A DNA stretch of 64,000 nt from Catenaria anguillulae PL171 (taxonomy: Eukaryota > Blastocladiomycota > Blastocladiomycetes > Blastocladiales > Catenariaceae): assembly GCA_002102555.1 (NCBI GenBank), contig MCFL01000002.1, positions 1,116,001-1,180,000 on the forward strand, written 5' to 3'. Positions 35,601 to 45,315 of the stretch are shown piece by piece. The notes under the pieces are model-generated. The model saw nothing but the letters and a program-made list of their open reading frames with translations. It ran no database searches and was not told the origin of the DNA. The position numbers were made by a program, and so were the translations under genes. Within the stretch, counting starts at the first letter, position 1. Every line of letters begins with the position of its first letter.

Positions 35601-36732
35601 CCACAATGGCTTGAGAGGGTTGAGGCTGCTGGCGATGCCGCGAGGCAGATCCGGGTCTGTGGTGACCTGATGTGGTTTGGGGTCGGTTGTTTGAATGTAG
35701 GCTGTTGTCTTCCTTGGAGCCACAAGGCTTATCGGGAACGACCGAGTCACGGAGCTTACGTGGAGATGAGGAACTGGCGCGTTCTTGGCCTTGCCTCAAG
35801 GTAACCTGCACGCCGCCGAGTCAGTTGAAGGAAAAAAAAGGCTGGCTTTAGTAAACATGGAAAACGTGCCTCCACTTCACGATCCATATCCCGCTGTTGA
35901 CTGGCCCTCGCAAGCATGTTGTCCCTTTCCCTCCGATCGAGAGCCAGCTGTGCATATTTGAATGTATGCTCATCAACGATATAGCCCTCCTCATCAATCT
36001 GGACGGAAACAATTTTGAAAGACGTCAGTGATGGACTGAAAGTGATTGCGTGGTCGCTGGGAAGCAACGTACAATCCCCAGTGCAAGCAAATGCGACCGA
36101 ATGGACGGCGTATTAAAGTAGTCTTGCAAATATCCATCAAGCAGCGGCTCGTACACGGGCATGTGCGTGGAGACCAAATTCACGTCATAAGTCTTTTCGC
36201 GCACCCGCAGCCGTCGAACCGTTGGGCTGCAATACACACATGAGCGCAGAGTCAACACACAAACGCTGTGGAGCTACACAGAGTCATGAAAGAAGTATGG
36301 AAGCACGGACTCGAGTAAACTATAGGTTCCCGTCAACTCCACCTCCTGCGATGTCTGCCCAGATCCATGATGTCCCACACTCTTGCCACGCATCAAGGGC
36401 GATCCACCTCGATACCCTTGACCTGGCCCGGCACTCACTGATCGGCCACCGCCGTTCCCATGCGCGCTGGCATGTTTTGATTTGCGCGCACTGTGCCCAG
36501 CCGTACGTCCGCGACCAGAATGCAGAGGTGGAAGACCTGATGAGGCTGATTCTGGACGCAACGAATCGGCGGATTCGAGCGTCAATCCGGCAGAGGTGGC
36601 CCGCGCGTGAGTGGCAGGTGCGCGAGAAATTGCCCATGGATCGGCGAATGACGAGGTTGGAGGTTGTGTATCTGATTGGTTTGCGGCTGCAGAGGCTGGC
36701 CGCCGGCTCGGTTTCGCGCTCGATGGACGCAT
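26688..36732 (-). CDS. ERICH3-like giant protein with about 37 PLPxSVAAS-type repeats
   Basis: Exons: 36732-36278, 36226-36073, 35998-35870, 35805 to about 34017 (see below), 33894-28108 and 28033-26688. All phases agree across this span. The start region (RPSSAKPSRRPASAA) is disordered. Residues about 160-245 (MPVYEPLLDGYLQDYFNTPS, then IRSHLLALGI, then DEEGYIVDEHTFKYAQLALD) fit the N-terminal domain of vertebrate ERICH3, a ciliary protein. One in-frame TAG (34585-34587) interrupts exon 4. A candidate 99-nt intron, 34535-34633, would remove it and give about 3186 residues. The downstream 1900-residue exon has no ATG near its start, which supports joining it to the upstream exons (donor near 34016, non-ideal GTGATG). 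The repeats are of the form DPxxIPLPASVAASxxL. Alternatives: two or three separate genes, especially a break near 34585. A cilium role is inferred from the N-terminus only. Confidence 0.6.
27190..32960 (-). repeat. Array of about 37 degenerate coding repeats (DPxxIPLPASVAAS type)
   Basis: By eye I count about 37 copies of a roughly 17-residue unit, DPxx(I/V)PLPxSVAASxxL, separated by 20-60 variable residues. Clear copies include DPAHIPLPASVAASQVL, DPTAIALPESVAASMIL and DPALIPLPASVAPSRNL. A sub-pattern near the middle alternates a full unit with a NVPLPxSVANSLNVL unit, which points to duplication of two-unit blocks. Spacing is irregular, so this is an old protein-level repeat, not a satellite. 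Confidence 0.85.
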
Positions 36733-37502
36733 ATTGATTGGGTCGATTGGAAGCGCAAAACAGCAGCGCGTCTATTGGGTGGTACGGCTGTCTGGGCTGG
36801 CTCGTGGGGATGGAAAACTGTGGGTTTCTGGTATGGCACTTCCGACGCCGTTTGCGCAATGGGAGATTACGATGTGCCAGTTGCAAACGGGGTGTAGCTG
36901 GGGATGGGATCAGGGGGTATGTCTGCGATCCAAGCTCGGCGATGGCGATGGGTGCGGACAGAGCGAGATCATGGGACCATTGGCAATTTGCAGCGAGAGT
37001 TGTTGTTTCCGTATTGAATGCAGACAGTCCGACGGTCGTGGCGGGTAACCTCAACGGCGGGGTGGCCCATTGGAGGACTAAGTTTCAAGTTGCATTTTCG
37101 GACGGAGGCTGGCTGTCGGTGACGCGCGTGAGCCAAATCGAAAAGGGGCCGCCGATCCGTCTTCGACAAGCCAACTTTGAAGCAGAGGATCGCTGCTGCT
37201 GTAGTTCAAAGAGGAATAAGAAAAACATGGTGGCCATGGATCGCTGAGCATCTCTTGCACGCGCACATTCAAGCTCTACGCATTTCGCACACACTGCATC
37301 GTCCGCTGCTTGACGGTTTGCCTCCAACCCGTCCGTCACTTCTGCTCCGGATCCCTTACCAGTCGGCAACGCTGATCGTCCCCGCTCTGCTTGACTTGCC
37401 CAACACATCACCCACGCATAATACTCAAGACAATCGTGTCCATCCACAATCCACGTATCGACACAGCTTCCGTATTGAGACTCACACAATTGACTGCCCA
37501 AC
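36733..37502. other. Divergent promoter region between ERICH3-like and SmB genes
   Basis: About 770 nt between the start of the minus-strand ERICH3-like gene and the plus-strand SmB gene. No supported gene, and I saw no distinct promoter element. Confidence 0.5.
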
Positions 37503-38446
37503 ATGGTAAGTATGACTTCCATTCGTTTCCCAAACCTGCATTGCTCGACCCACACTCACTTTGATGCCCAACCCAACCTGTGTCATGGACCCAGTCGAAG
37601 GTCGAAAAATCAACAAAAATGATGGCCCTGCTCAACTACCGTCTACGGGTCACCATCTCGGACGGACGCCTCATGATTGGCCAAATGCTCGCCTTTGACC
37701 GCCACATGAACCTGGTGCTTGCCGACACGGAAGAGTTTCGCAAGATCAAGATCAAGGGCGCCAAGCCCGGTGAGCGAAGGGAACGTGAGGAGAAGCGAGT
37801 GCTCGGGTTGGTCATTTTGCGTGGCGATTTGATTGTCAATTTCACGATTGAGAGCCCGCCGCCGGCTGCCAAGGACGGTCCGTTTTCGTTTGCCTGTTCT
37901 GTTGATTGTGACAGAGATGGTCGCTGGGAAGGCACAGCGTGCTGACATCCGTGTGGATTCCAATGCGGTTGTAACAGACAAGAAACCCGGCCTCTCTGCC
38001 GCGATTCCCGGCACTGGTATCGCCCGTCCCATGGGTCGCGGTATGCCGATTGCCGCAGCTGCGCCGGCCATGCCAGCTCAGGGCCTCATGGGTCCCGGTC
38101 GGATCGGTGGCCCCGGCGCCCCACCTATGCCCATGCCTGGTATGCCTGGTATGCCCGGTATGCCTGGAATGCCCGGACTCCCGCCCGGCATGCCCCCAAT
38201 GGCCGCGGGTGCACGCCCGCCCATGCCACCACCGGGCTTGCCTCCAATGCCACCTGGCTGGCGGTATGTTTTTTCCCTTTCTTCATTTTCGCTTTTTGCT
38301 GTCTCACCTTCTTGTTTGTTGTTTCATTGTGCAGTCCCGGAATGCCGCTTCCTCCCATGCCCGCTGGGTTCCGCCCGCCTCCGCCTGGATTCCCGGGCAT
38401 GCCGCCCATGCCGCCTGGTGGATTGCCGCCACGTCCCCCTCAGTAA
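37503..38446 (+). CDS. SmB: Sm protein B (spliceosomal snRNP core protein)
   Basis: Four exons: 37503-37505, 37595-37877, 37915-38263 and 38335-38446, giving 248 residues with consistent phase. The first coding exon is only the ATG, followed directly by a GTAAGT donor. The second intron (37878-37914, GTCCGT to GACAG) is just 37 nt. The Sm fold is clear: Sm1 ([20 protein letters not shown], then [10 protein letters not shown]) and Sm2 ([20 protein letters not shown]). The loop [11 protein letters not shown] and a Pro/Gly/Met-rich tail of PGMPGMPG type end in PPRPPQ, as in animal SmB. SmB is part of the heptameric ring on U1, U2, U4 and U5 snRNAs in the nucleus. The tail contains short tandem repeats of a GGTATGCCT-type unit at 38139-38180. 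Confidence 0.95.
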
Positions 38447-38857
38447 ATATCAGCGACGACGGATAGGGCAATGGACGAAGAGTTGATAGGGTGGTCGAAA
38501 AGTCTGTGAGTGTTGTGTATGTTGCTTCAAACATTAGCGGGTGCGGAAAGTTGCTCGAGTGTATGATATTTACGCAAATATTTATCCATATCCGTTCTTC
38601 ATTCAGTCGGTCGCCGCGAGAGTTTTGCGTTGTTCAACGGTCTGAGACCGTTTTTCGTTTTGCTTGCAATTGAGAGGCATCCTTGTTGCGTTATATATTT
38701 ACTGGCCAGTGCCCCGCCCTCGAGCTACATACACACTATTTATGCTAGCGAGCTCAGACTCCCTCCCTCGCTAGCTCCGCAGTCGACCCTCGACCGGGAT
38801 CGTTTTTTTGGCTTGTCTCACTCCAAATCCGAATCCACACACACACACACTTACCTC
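38447..38857. other. Intergenic, promoter of the F-box-like gene
   Basis: About 410 nt between SmB and the next plus-strand gene. A (CA)n run at 38836-38850 lies just upstream of the chosen ATG at 38858. The open frame extends further upstream but without an ATG, so that part is taken as leader. Confidence 0.5.
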
Positions 38858-41461
38858 ATGAGCGGCGGCAGCAGCACATTCGCCGACATCCTCGCCACAC
38901 CGGCCATCTGGCCACCCCTCATAGCCGCCGTCGAATCCTTGGACAGCGCAACCAACCACCGCCTCGGCCAGCTCACCCTTGCCCGCCTCGCCTGGACGTG
39001 CCGCGCGGCGTACACGGCCATCCACCTGCGCCTCTGGTCGACGCTCCGACTCGTGTTTCGCGACAGAGGCGAACGCCCGCCCTCCCCGTCCTCCTCCAAG
39101 GACTCGGCTGCGGCCGAATCGTTGCTGGCTCGCCACGCTCAAGTCATGGACGGATCGCTCTTCCCACACTACAACCCGTCGATGACAAGTGCGACCACTG
39201 CCGGCTGTCGCGACGCTCGCGCCAAGGTCTTGATCCAGCGGACCCGTGCCGTGTCCGAGTTCCGCTACTTGTATCCGTTTGTGGTGCTTGGCGGCAAGCT
39301 TTACCTGGCGATCCTGTATGACAAGAAGAAGCATACCAAGCCCAACGGTTCGGCGCCGTCGCCGGCGCCCGCCCGTGCCGGGGTCTGGGGAAAACACGTA
39401 CTACCCAAGTCTGGTCTGCCGCTTGAGACTCGCGTCATTGGTGGTCTACTCTTGGTCGAATACCCGCTGCGCCTGGTCACCCGCATCGTCGTCGACTTTT
39501 CCGACCCATCCTTTGCGAGAAGATTCGAGTGCGATCACCTCAACTGCAAGACCGACTTGACCGCCAAATTGTCATTTCTCTTGTCCCCATACTTCGTCAA
39601 TCAAGTCACCTCGTTCGACTTTTTGGCCGTCAACCCGAGACATTGCCTCGGCATGCTCCACCACAAGCTGTCGCACGCATACACCAATGTTCAATCGCAC
39701 GATTGGGCCATCAGAAGAGGCGGCCTGCGACCCACACCGACCGTGGTCGCGTCCGCTAGTCACGTCCGCCTTCTCATCGACCACTCCTTCAATGCTGCAC
39801 ATCCGCTCCGAGCCGTTGGCATGCCCGACTCGCAAATCACGCACTTTGAGCTCTATGGCGCGGGTGTGTTTCACTTTTGCTGGCCACGGTCGCAAGTCTT
39901 CAAGTCCAAGTCACTCTCGATGCTGGTGCTCGACTTTGATGTGGACTTTGCCAATGGGTGTACGCATGTGGATCAAGGCCATGTGGCGTATCGCTGGTCT
40001 ATGCCGGCTCTCTGCCGATTCAAGCTCACGACCTCGGTGGCCAATTTACTGTTCCCGAACGACTCGTCGCATTACCGTCCCGGTGAGCCCATCACCTCCG
40101 AGTGCGCTTTCCCCCAGTTGACACACTTGACCTTGATTCCTAAACATACCCGTCACGAGGCCTTGAACCAAGCGCCGGAGTTGCCCTACACCCACATGCC
40201 GAACTTGACTCACTTTGCCGTGCCATTCCCCAAGACGGCCGCGAGAAACAATATCAAAAGAAAGAAGATCAAGCAGTCCAACGGCCACTTCACATTGCCT
40301 GTGATGGATCTGTACAAGCTCTTGACTCACGCCAAGCACCTCACTTCGCTCGACCTCGCTGGCGTCGCCCAGCTCTGTCCAACTTACTCGTCGGCATTGG
40401 ATCCAACGCCCGTGCACTTGACCAAGGCAAGTCTTCGCGCCTCGCACTTGCGCTCGGTGTCTCATGCATTCTCAATTCCCGGCCTCGCTTCGCTCGTTCT
40501 CGTGTTAGACACGGCCGACTGGACCCGTGAGTTGCTCAAGATTGCTCCGAACACCATGGCGCGTCTCACGTTGAAGCTGAACCACGGTCCGATTCAGCTT
40601 GGCTCCGACGTCTGGTTGGCAATTGCCAAAGGATTTCCCACTTTGACGCATCTGGACATAAGACCATGCGACCTCGCGTTTGATTCACCATCCAAGCATG
40701 CTCGTGATTCGGTCATTGACTTGATGGATGCCAGCCACGACCTGCTCGACATTGAAGACTTGAGCATCAACGCCATTGCCACCGAAGAACAAGAACAGCA
40801 ACACGATTCCACCGCGCACCCATTTACCATGCCCCACATTACGCACCTCGCCATCACACATCTCTACGCCCACATGCCACCTCACCTGACACTTCCCAAC
40901 CTCGTGTCGCTGGAAACACACATGGATCGGCTCAATCTGCTGACCGCGGCCCTTTCTCACCTCGCCCGCCTCGTGCTATACGGCAAACTGTCTGCCGTCG
41001 CCGCACAGAACATCTTCAACCTCGTCCCGCCTTCTGCCGCCATTCACTTTGTCCCACTTGGACGCGTACACGACATGCGCTCGCCGGTTTCCGCGACCAA
41101 GCCACGTGACAAGGACGCGGGCGGGCCGCTTGTGTTCAAGTTTGCGGGCGCGCAACATGCGCGGACGTGGTCCAAGGTGTTGCGTGCGTGCAAATGGTCG
41201 GCGCCCACGGGGACGGTTGGCAGGCACACAGGCAAGCGTGCGGTGACGGTTGTGCTCGGTGCGGGGGTAGAGGAGAAGCATGCGCGGTTGATTGGCCATG
41301 TGGTTTGCAGTCTGTTGGGCGGAAACTTGGGCAGGGTGGATGTGGTTTGGGAAGGCGAGGTTGCGGATAGCAGCGCCGACATCTGTGTGCAATGGGTCCG
41401 TGAGGCGGTTGGTGGCGCACAGCGTGATGGAAAGGGCGTCAGATTGGTTTGTGAGGAGTAA
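38858..41461 (+). CDS. F-box-like / leucine-rich region protein
   Basis: Single-exon gene of 867 residues. The first ATG of the open frame is at 38858, directly before MSGGSSTFADIL. Residues about 35-60 (GQLTLARLAWTCRAAYTAIH, then LRLWSTLRL) resemble an F-box helix bundle of the LxxLxxTCRxxY type. The rest has many short Leu-rich strands separated by 40-60 residues (FPQLTHLTLIP, MPNLTHFAVPF, FPTLTHLDIRP, MPHITHLAITHL, LPNLVSLETHM), as in degenerate LRR proteins. F-box proteins usually serve as substrate adaptors of SCF ubiquitin ligases. The substrate cannot be told. No intron was seen. Confidence 0.6.
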   Translation: MSGGSSTFADILATPAIWPPLIAAVESLDSATNHRLGQLTLARLAWTCRAAYTAIHLRLWSTLRLVFRDRGERPPSPSSSKDSAAAESLLARHAQVMDGSLFPHYNPSMTSATTAGCRDARAKVLIQRTRAVSEFRYLYPFVVLGGKLYLAILYDKKKHTKPNGSAPSPAPARAGVWGKHVLPKSGLPLETRVIGGLLLVEYPLRLVTRIVVDFSDPSFARRFECDHLNCKTDLTAKLSFLLSPYFVNQVTSFDFLAVNPRHCLGMLHHKLSHAYTNVQSHDWAIRRGGLRPTPTVVASASHVRLLIDHSFNAAHPLRAVGMPDSQITHFELYGAGVFHFCWPRSQVFKSKSLSMLVLDFDVDFANGCTHVDQGHVAYRWSMPALCRFKLTTSVANLLFPNDSSHYRPGEPITSECAFPQLTHLTLIPKHTRHEALNQAPELPYTHMPNLTHFAVPFPKTAARNNIKRKKIKQSNGHFTLPVMDLYKLLTHAKHLTSLDLAGVAQLCPTYSSALDPTPVHLTKASLRASHLRSVSHAFSIPGLASLVLVLDTADWTRELLKIAPNTMARLTLKLNHGPIQLGSDVWLAIAKGFPTLTHLDIRPCDLAFDSPSKHARDSVIDLMDASHDLLDIEDLSINAIATEEQEQQHDSTAHPFTMPHITHLAITHLYAHMPPHLTLPNLVSLETHMDRLNLLTAALSHLARLVLYGKLSAVAAQNIFNLVPPSAAIHFVPLGRVHDMRSPVSATKPRDKDAGGPLVFKFAGAQHARTWSKVLRACKWSAPTGTVGRHTGKRAVTVVLGAGVEEKHARLIGHVVCSLLGGNLGRVDVVWEGEVADSSADICVQWVREAVGGAQRDGKGVRLVCEE

Positions 41462-41846
41462 GACGACGAGAGCAGAGGTGAGATTTTTTGGTAACATGTG
41501 CAGAGTTTGAGCGACCGTGACGGTGTGAGACGTCTGAAGCGCAGTTGATTCATGATTATTGTGTATCACTCCCATTGATTTGTGAGGACATGACTGTATA
41601 TCTGGCCAATGGAATTCTTCAATTTGTGATGCTGGCGTTTTTCGTAGCGACCGAAAACGACTGCCCTCGTCCTGAAAAGCCAGTTGATATTTATCTTCGG
41701 AGATCGGGAAATCGATCATGGTTGATGTCCATCCGCAAGGTCACAAGCTGGGGCTGCTTTTCAAGAGGACCGCATTGGTAAATAAATTCATGTTGTCGAA
41801 CGCAAAAGCGAACAGAGCCGTGTTGTTGCTTCTCGCTTACTATATT

Positions 41847-41870
41847 CAGGGGTACTATTTAGTACCCCTG
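41847..41870. repeat. Perfect 10-bp hairpin with 4-nt loop
   Basis: CAGGGGTACT (41847-41856), loop ATTT, then AGTACCCCTG (41861-41870), an exact reverse complement. The hairpin is flanked on both sides by the direct repeat CTATATTC (41840-41846 region and 41871-41878 region). Confidence 0.85.
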
Positions 41871-41885
41871 CTATATTCCAGAGAT

Positions 41886-41907
41886 AAGTGCCTAGGTACT
41901 TCGGCAC
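41886..41907. repeat. Second short inverted repeat
   Basis: AGTGCC (41886-41891) and GGCACT (41902-41907) are complementary across a 10-nt spacer, 15 nt after the larger hairpin. Confidence 0.6.
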
Positions 41908-42130
41908 TCTCTCTGTGACATTCCACACTCAGACGTTGACCCGCAAGCACGATGGAGTATTCGAAGCGCCAAATGTTGCGTGTTGGTGGAAGAGCTGTCG
42001 TCTCACATTCATTGATCGCGCAAGTATCTGGTAATCTATTGAGTGTACATTTACCAAGTGGCTGAAACGGTACATGTGCATTATCACGCCCTAAAGATAT
42101 AATACCCCCCGCTACACAACACTGCACTAC

Positions 42131-43315
42131 TTACTCCACTCGTTCTTTCCCAGCACTCTTCCCCACCGATTCGCTCGACACACGCCCATCAAGCTCTGGA
42201 ACTGGCACCTCAACAACCAGATACAATGGCAGCACATGACAATCGGCTTCTAATTGTGGCTGACGTACTTGACTTGCTGCCGCTACGTCACACAACTCCA
42301 CGGCCACTGGACCGATTTGGGCCTTGTCGCGCACCCGCGACCGCAAGTACATGAGCGCGGCTCCAAGTGCCGCCGTCACGAGACTGAGCGCAACGACAAG
42401 CATCGCGAGCGGCAAAACAATGTCATGCGGCCATGTTGATTCATGGGATGAATGAGCAGCTGTGCCGCTTGTGGGCACAATGGTCATGAATGTCGTCGCG
42501 CCTGGGACTTGGGTAAAGATGACGGGCGATTGACCACCACCAAGAGTCACAGTGAGCGGCTGGAGAGGAATGCCGGGAGTGATCACAGTGACAAACGTGG
42601 TCATGGATGGGCCAGAGCCAAGGGTTATTGTTGTGGTCATTGCGGTTTGCATGTCAGTGGGAATGGCGGTCGATCTGTTGTCGCCGCTGGTGTGCGGGAA
42701 GGGTATGACGGCGGTTGTCGAAGCTGATGCAAGTATTGAAGAAGTGGGAGGCGAGAGTGGTTCGCAATCAAAGTCAAGGAGCACTAAACGAAAGTATTAG
42801 CAGGCATTCATATGGACGCAACCGGAACAGTTGATCCAACTTGACGTACAGCTGAATATTGCAATCTCATTGACCCGCGCGCTTAGTCCTTTGAGCCGGC
42901 ACTCTGCGAACTCGGACTCGGCTTGCCACCAGTTTGGCGCATTTCCGAATTCCATGGCCACAGGCGACGGCACCAACAACCCTCCATACCCAAGCTGGCC
43001 AACAGTCCCAGCGCGACATGCACTCAAGTCACGTATTCCCGAAGCAACGAGCGGACCAGGCACTTTTTTCAGTCCAACGCCCCACACCGATGTAGCATTT
43101 GCGTGGTAGTTCAAGTTTTGAACGTCAGACCCATCCGAGCAGTGTACGAGCATTCCTATCGGCCATGTCGGCTCCAGGTTTGGCATTGAGACTAGCTCAA
43201 AGTCAAGGCGGTTGACAAATGATTTGCCTGGGCAGGTGGTGTTGTATTCCTTGGTGAGCTCGAGCGAAGCGTGAGGGGGATGTCCAAAGAGATCGAAGGA
43301 CTTGATGCTGGACAT
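42131..43315 (-). CDS. Single-pass membrane protein, tandem paralogue 1
   Basis: Two exons: 43315-42850 and 42783-42131. The intron (42784-42849) has a GTACGT donor, a CTGCTAATAC branch site and a TTTAG acceptor, giving 372 residues. The N-terminal ~150 residues form a compact Cys-containing domain: CPGKSFVNRLDFE, HCSDGS, GPLVASGIRDLSA, GQLGYGG. A Ser/Thr-rich stalk follows, with TTTITLGSG, VTVITPG, LTVTLGGG and PGATTF. One membrane helix (VLPLAMLVVALSLVTAALG) and a cytoplasmic tail with YLVVEVPVPEL complete it. No classical signal peptide is visible, so topology is uncertain. I do not recognise the domain; the G-Y-G-G pattern is faintly like a jacalin fold. It is a clear paralogue of the next gene, with an intron at the same place and phase. 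Confidence 0.72.
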
Positions 43316-44044
43316 TTTGATACATGTGAGGCTTCTTGCATGGCTGGTCGTACATGCTTTCAAGCGATGAAAATGCGGGGGGAAAACGGGACTTAAAGCG
43401 AACAATGTGTCAACATCCGCAGCTGCGAAATGCCCGTTCATTCAGACAGCTGCTGCAAACCCGCTACATATTGGCACGATGCTACGTATTGAATAAATTG
43501 CGGCGGTACCGCTTTGCAATTCTGTGACGAGACTGTGGCAGAAAAGTCAAAAATACTACAAACGGTTGACCGTCGCTTGGCCTGAACAAGGCCAAGGCAG
43601 CACGGCAGCGATCAACCTTGGTCTCACACGCACACGCGACACAATAATGTGTGAACGTGTCCCCCTCCGCTCTCCTGACCTCTTTTTGCCACACGTTGCT
43701 GCGAAGCCTGCGATGGACCGACCCCGATTCAAGTTCGGTTTCTAGAGCGCAACTGACGGAGTGCATGACGGCCTGAGCCGGATAATGGGATCATTTAAGT
43801 CAGCCGCCGACTTTACCCAAACCATCTGTTCGACATTGTCCTCACACCCTGTCTTCGCCCACCCTCAGCGTTTCCGTCCGCTGTTTGACATGCTTCCATC
43901 ACATGCCTCCAGGTGCTCCAACTTTGCACTTTTATCTCGCAACTTAGCGCTGGGCGCGACTAGTAGACGACCATCACCTTGTTCCTGAACGGCAACAACC
44001 AAATCAAAAAATACGCACGCACCCAACGCGTCACTCGTCATGTC
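43316..44044. other. Intergenic between tandem paralogues
   Basis: About 730 nt, holding the promoter of paralogue 1 and the 3' flank of paralogue 2. No gene is supported. Confidence 0.5.
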
Positions 44045-45315
44045 TCACCCGAGACTGGGCAGCTTGTCTTGCCCACCACCAGTTCGTTCCTCAACTAGAC
44101 CGGGCACTGCAACCTCCACAACAAGATACACCGGTGGAACACCCTCATGACTGCCGATCCCTTGCGATTGCCCCAGCTGCTCTTGACGCACAGGACCGCC
44201 CAGATCCGCCAGCTCAACCGCCACCTTTGCTGCCCCACTCCCCTCGTCCTGCTTTGATTCCCCAGGTCGCATTCGCACATAAACGAGCGCAGCTGCGGCC
44301 GCGGCTGTCGCAAGACTCATTGCAATGATCAAGATCAAGAGCAATGCAATGTCGTCGGTCCAGTCGGGCGCCGATTGGCTAAACGCTGGCATGAGTGTCG
44401 TGAAGGTTGTTGCCCCAGGTATTTGCGTCAAGATGACGGTCGAGTGTCCGCCGCCCAGGGTCACAGTGAGCGGTATGAGCGGTGCGCCGGGTGTGATGAC
44501 GGTGACGATGGTGGTGGGCACACTGTTTGAGCCGACCAGAGTGATGGTGGTTGTTATTGGGGTGGGGACAGGAGTTGAATGGACTGCGCTTTGTGTGCTC
44601 GTGAGCGAGGAGCCTGTGCTGGAAGCGAGTTGGTTGGTGGCCGAGCTTGCAAAGGATGGCGGAGACAACGGCGACGTTGATGAGGCGATGCTAAGACCAC
44701 TTGGCGCAGATTCAGTCGATATTGTGGTTGTGGAAGCAGGCGTCGTTGGGGGACAGGTAAAGTCGAAACGTACTATCGTTTTGAGCAGCAAATGGACGTA
44801 AAATCAGCAGCCGAGAACACGATGCATCAAGAACAGGCGAACGTACAGCTAAAGATCCCATATGCATTGACCCACACGCTCAGTCCCTTGAGGACACACG
44901 CTGCATACATTGACTCGCTCTGCCGCCAAACATCGTTTCCCATAAACCCGGCCCCAACCTGCAGCGGTACTTGAACCCCGCCATACCCGAACTGGCTCAG
45001 CATCCCACCATGGCGGGCGCTCACATCGCGAATTCCTGACGCAACCAGCGGCCCAAGCGACTGTTCGACATCGTAGTCGTTCACAACGGATTTACCGGCG
45101 TGGTAGTTGACTGGCAGTGCGGGCGACCCATCCGAGCAATGGAGAAGGAAGCCGTATGGCCATACGGGGACCGACGGCGCTAAATGCATGGCCTCAAAGT
45201 CGATGCGTGTGGCAAACGACTTGCCAGGGCACGAGGCCGTGTACTCGGTTGTGAATGCCGGGGACGAGCGGTTGAAAACGTGGAATGACTGGAGGGAGTT
45301 GTTTGACATGATCAT
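44045..45315 (-). CDS. Single-pass membrane protein, tandem paralogue 2
   Basis: Two exons: 45315-44847 and 44772-44045. The intron (44773-44846, GTACGT to GATAG) sits at the same position and phase as in paralogue 1, giving 398 residues. The domain order is identical: CPGKSFATRIDFE, HCSDGS, GPLVASGIRDVSAR, QFGYGG, then a longer Ser/Thr-rich stalk with TTTITLVGS, VTVITPG, LTVTLGGG and PGATTF, one membrane helix (ALLLILIIAMSLATAAAAAA) and a tail with YLVVEVAVPGL. The two most conserved parts are the N-terminal domain and the short stalk motif just outside the membrane. The stalk could be O-glycosylated. Two ATGs two codons apart compete as start. Function is unknown; a cell-surface sensor or adhesion role would be a guess. 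Confidence 0.72.

Larger units (their letters stand above)
41462..42130. other. Convergent intergenic region with hairpins
   Basis: About 670 nt between two convergent genes. It carries the 3' flanks of both and two inverted repeats near 41.85-41.91 kb that are listed separately. No gene is supported. Confidence 0.5.
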
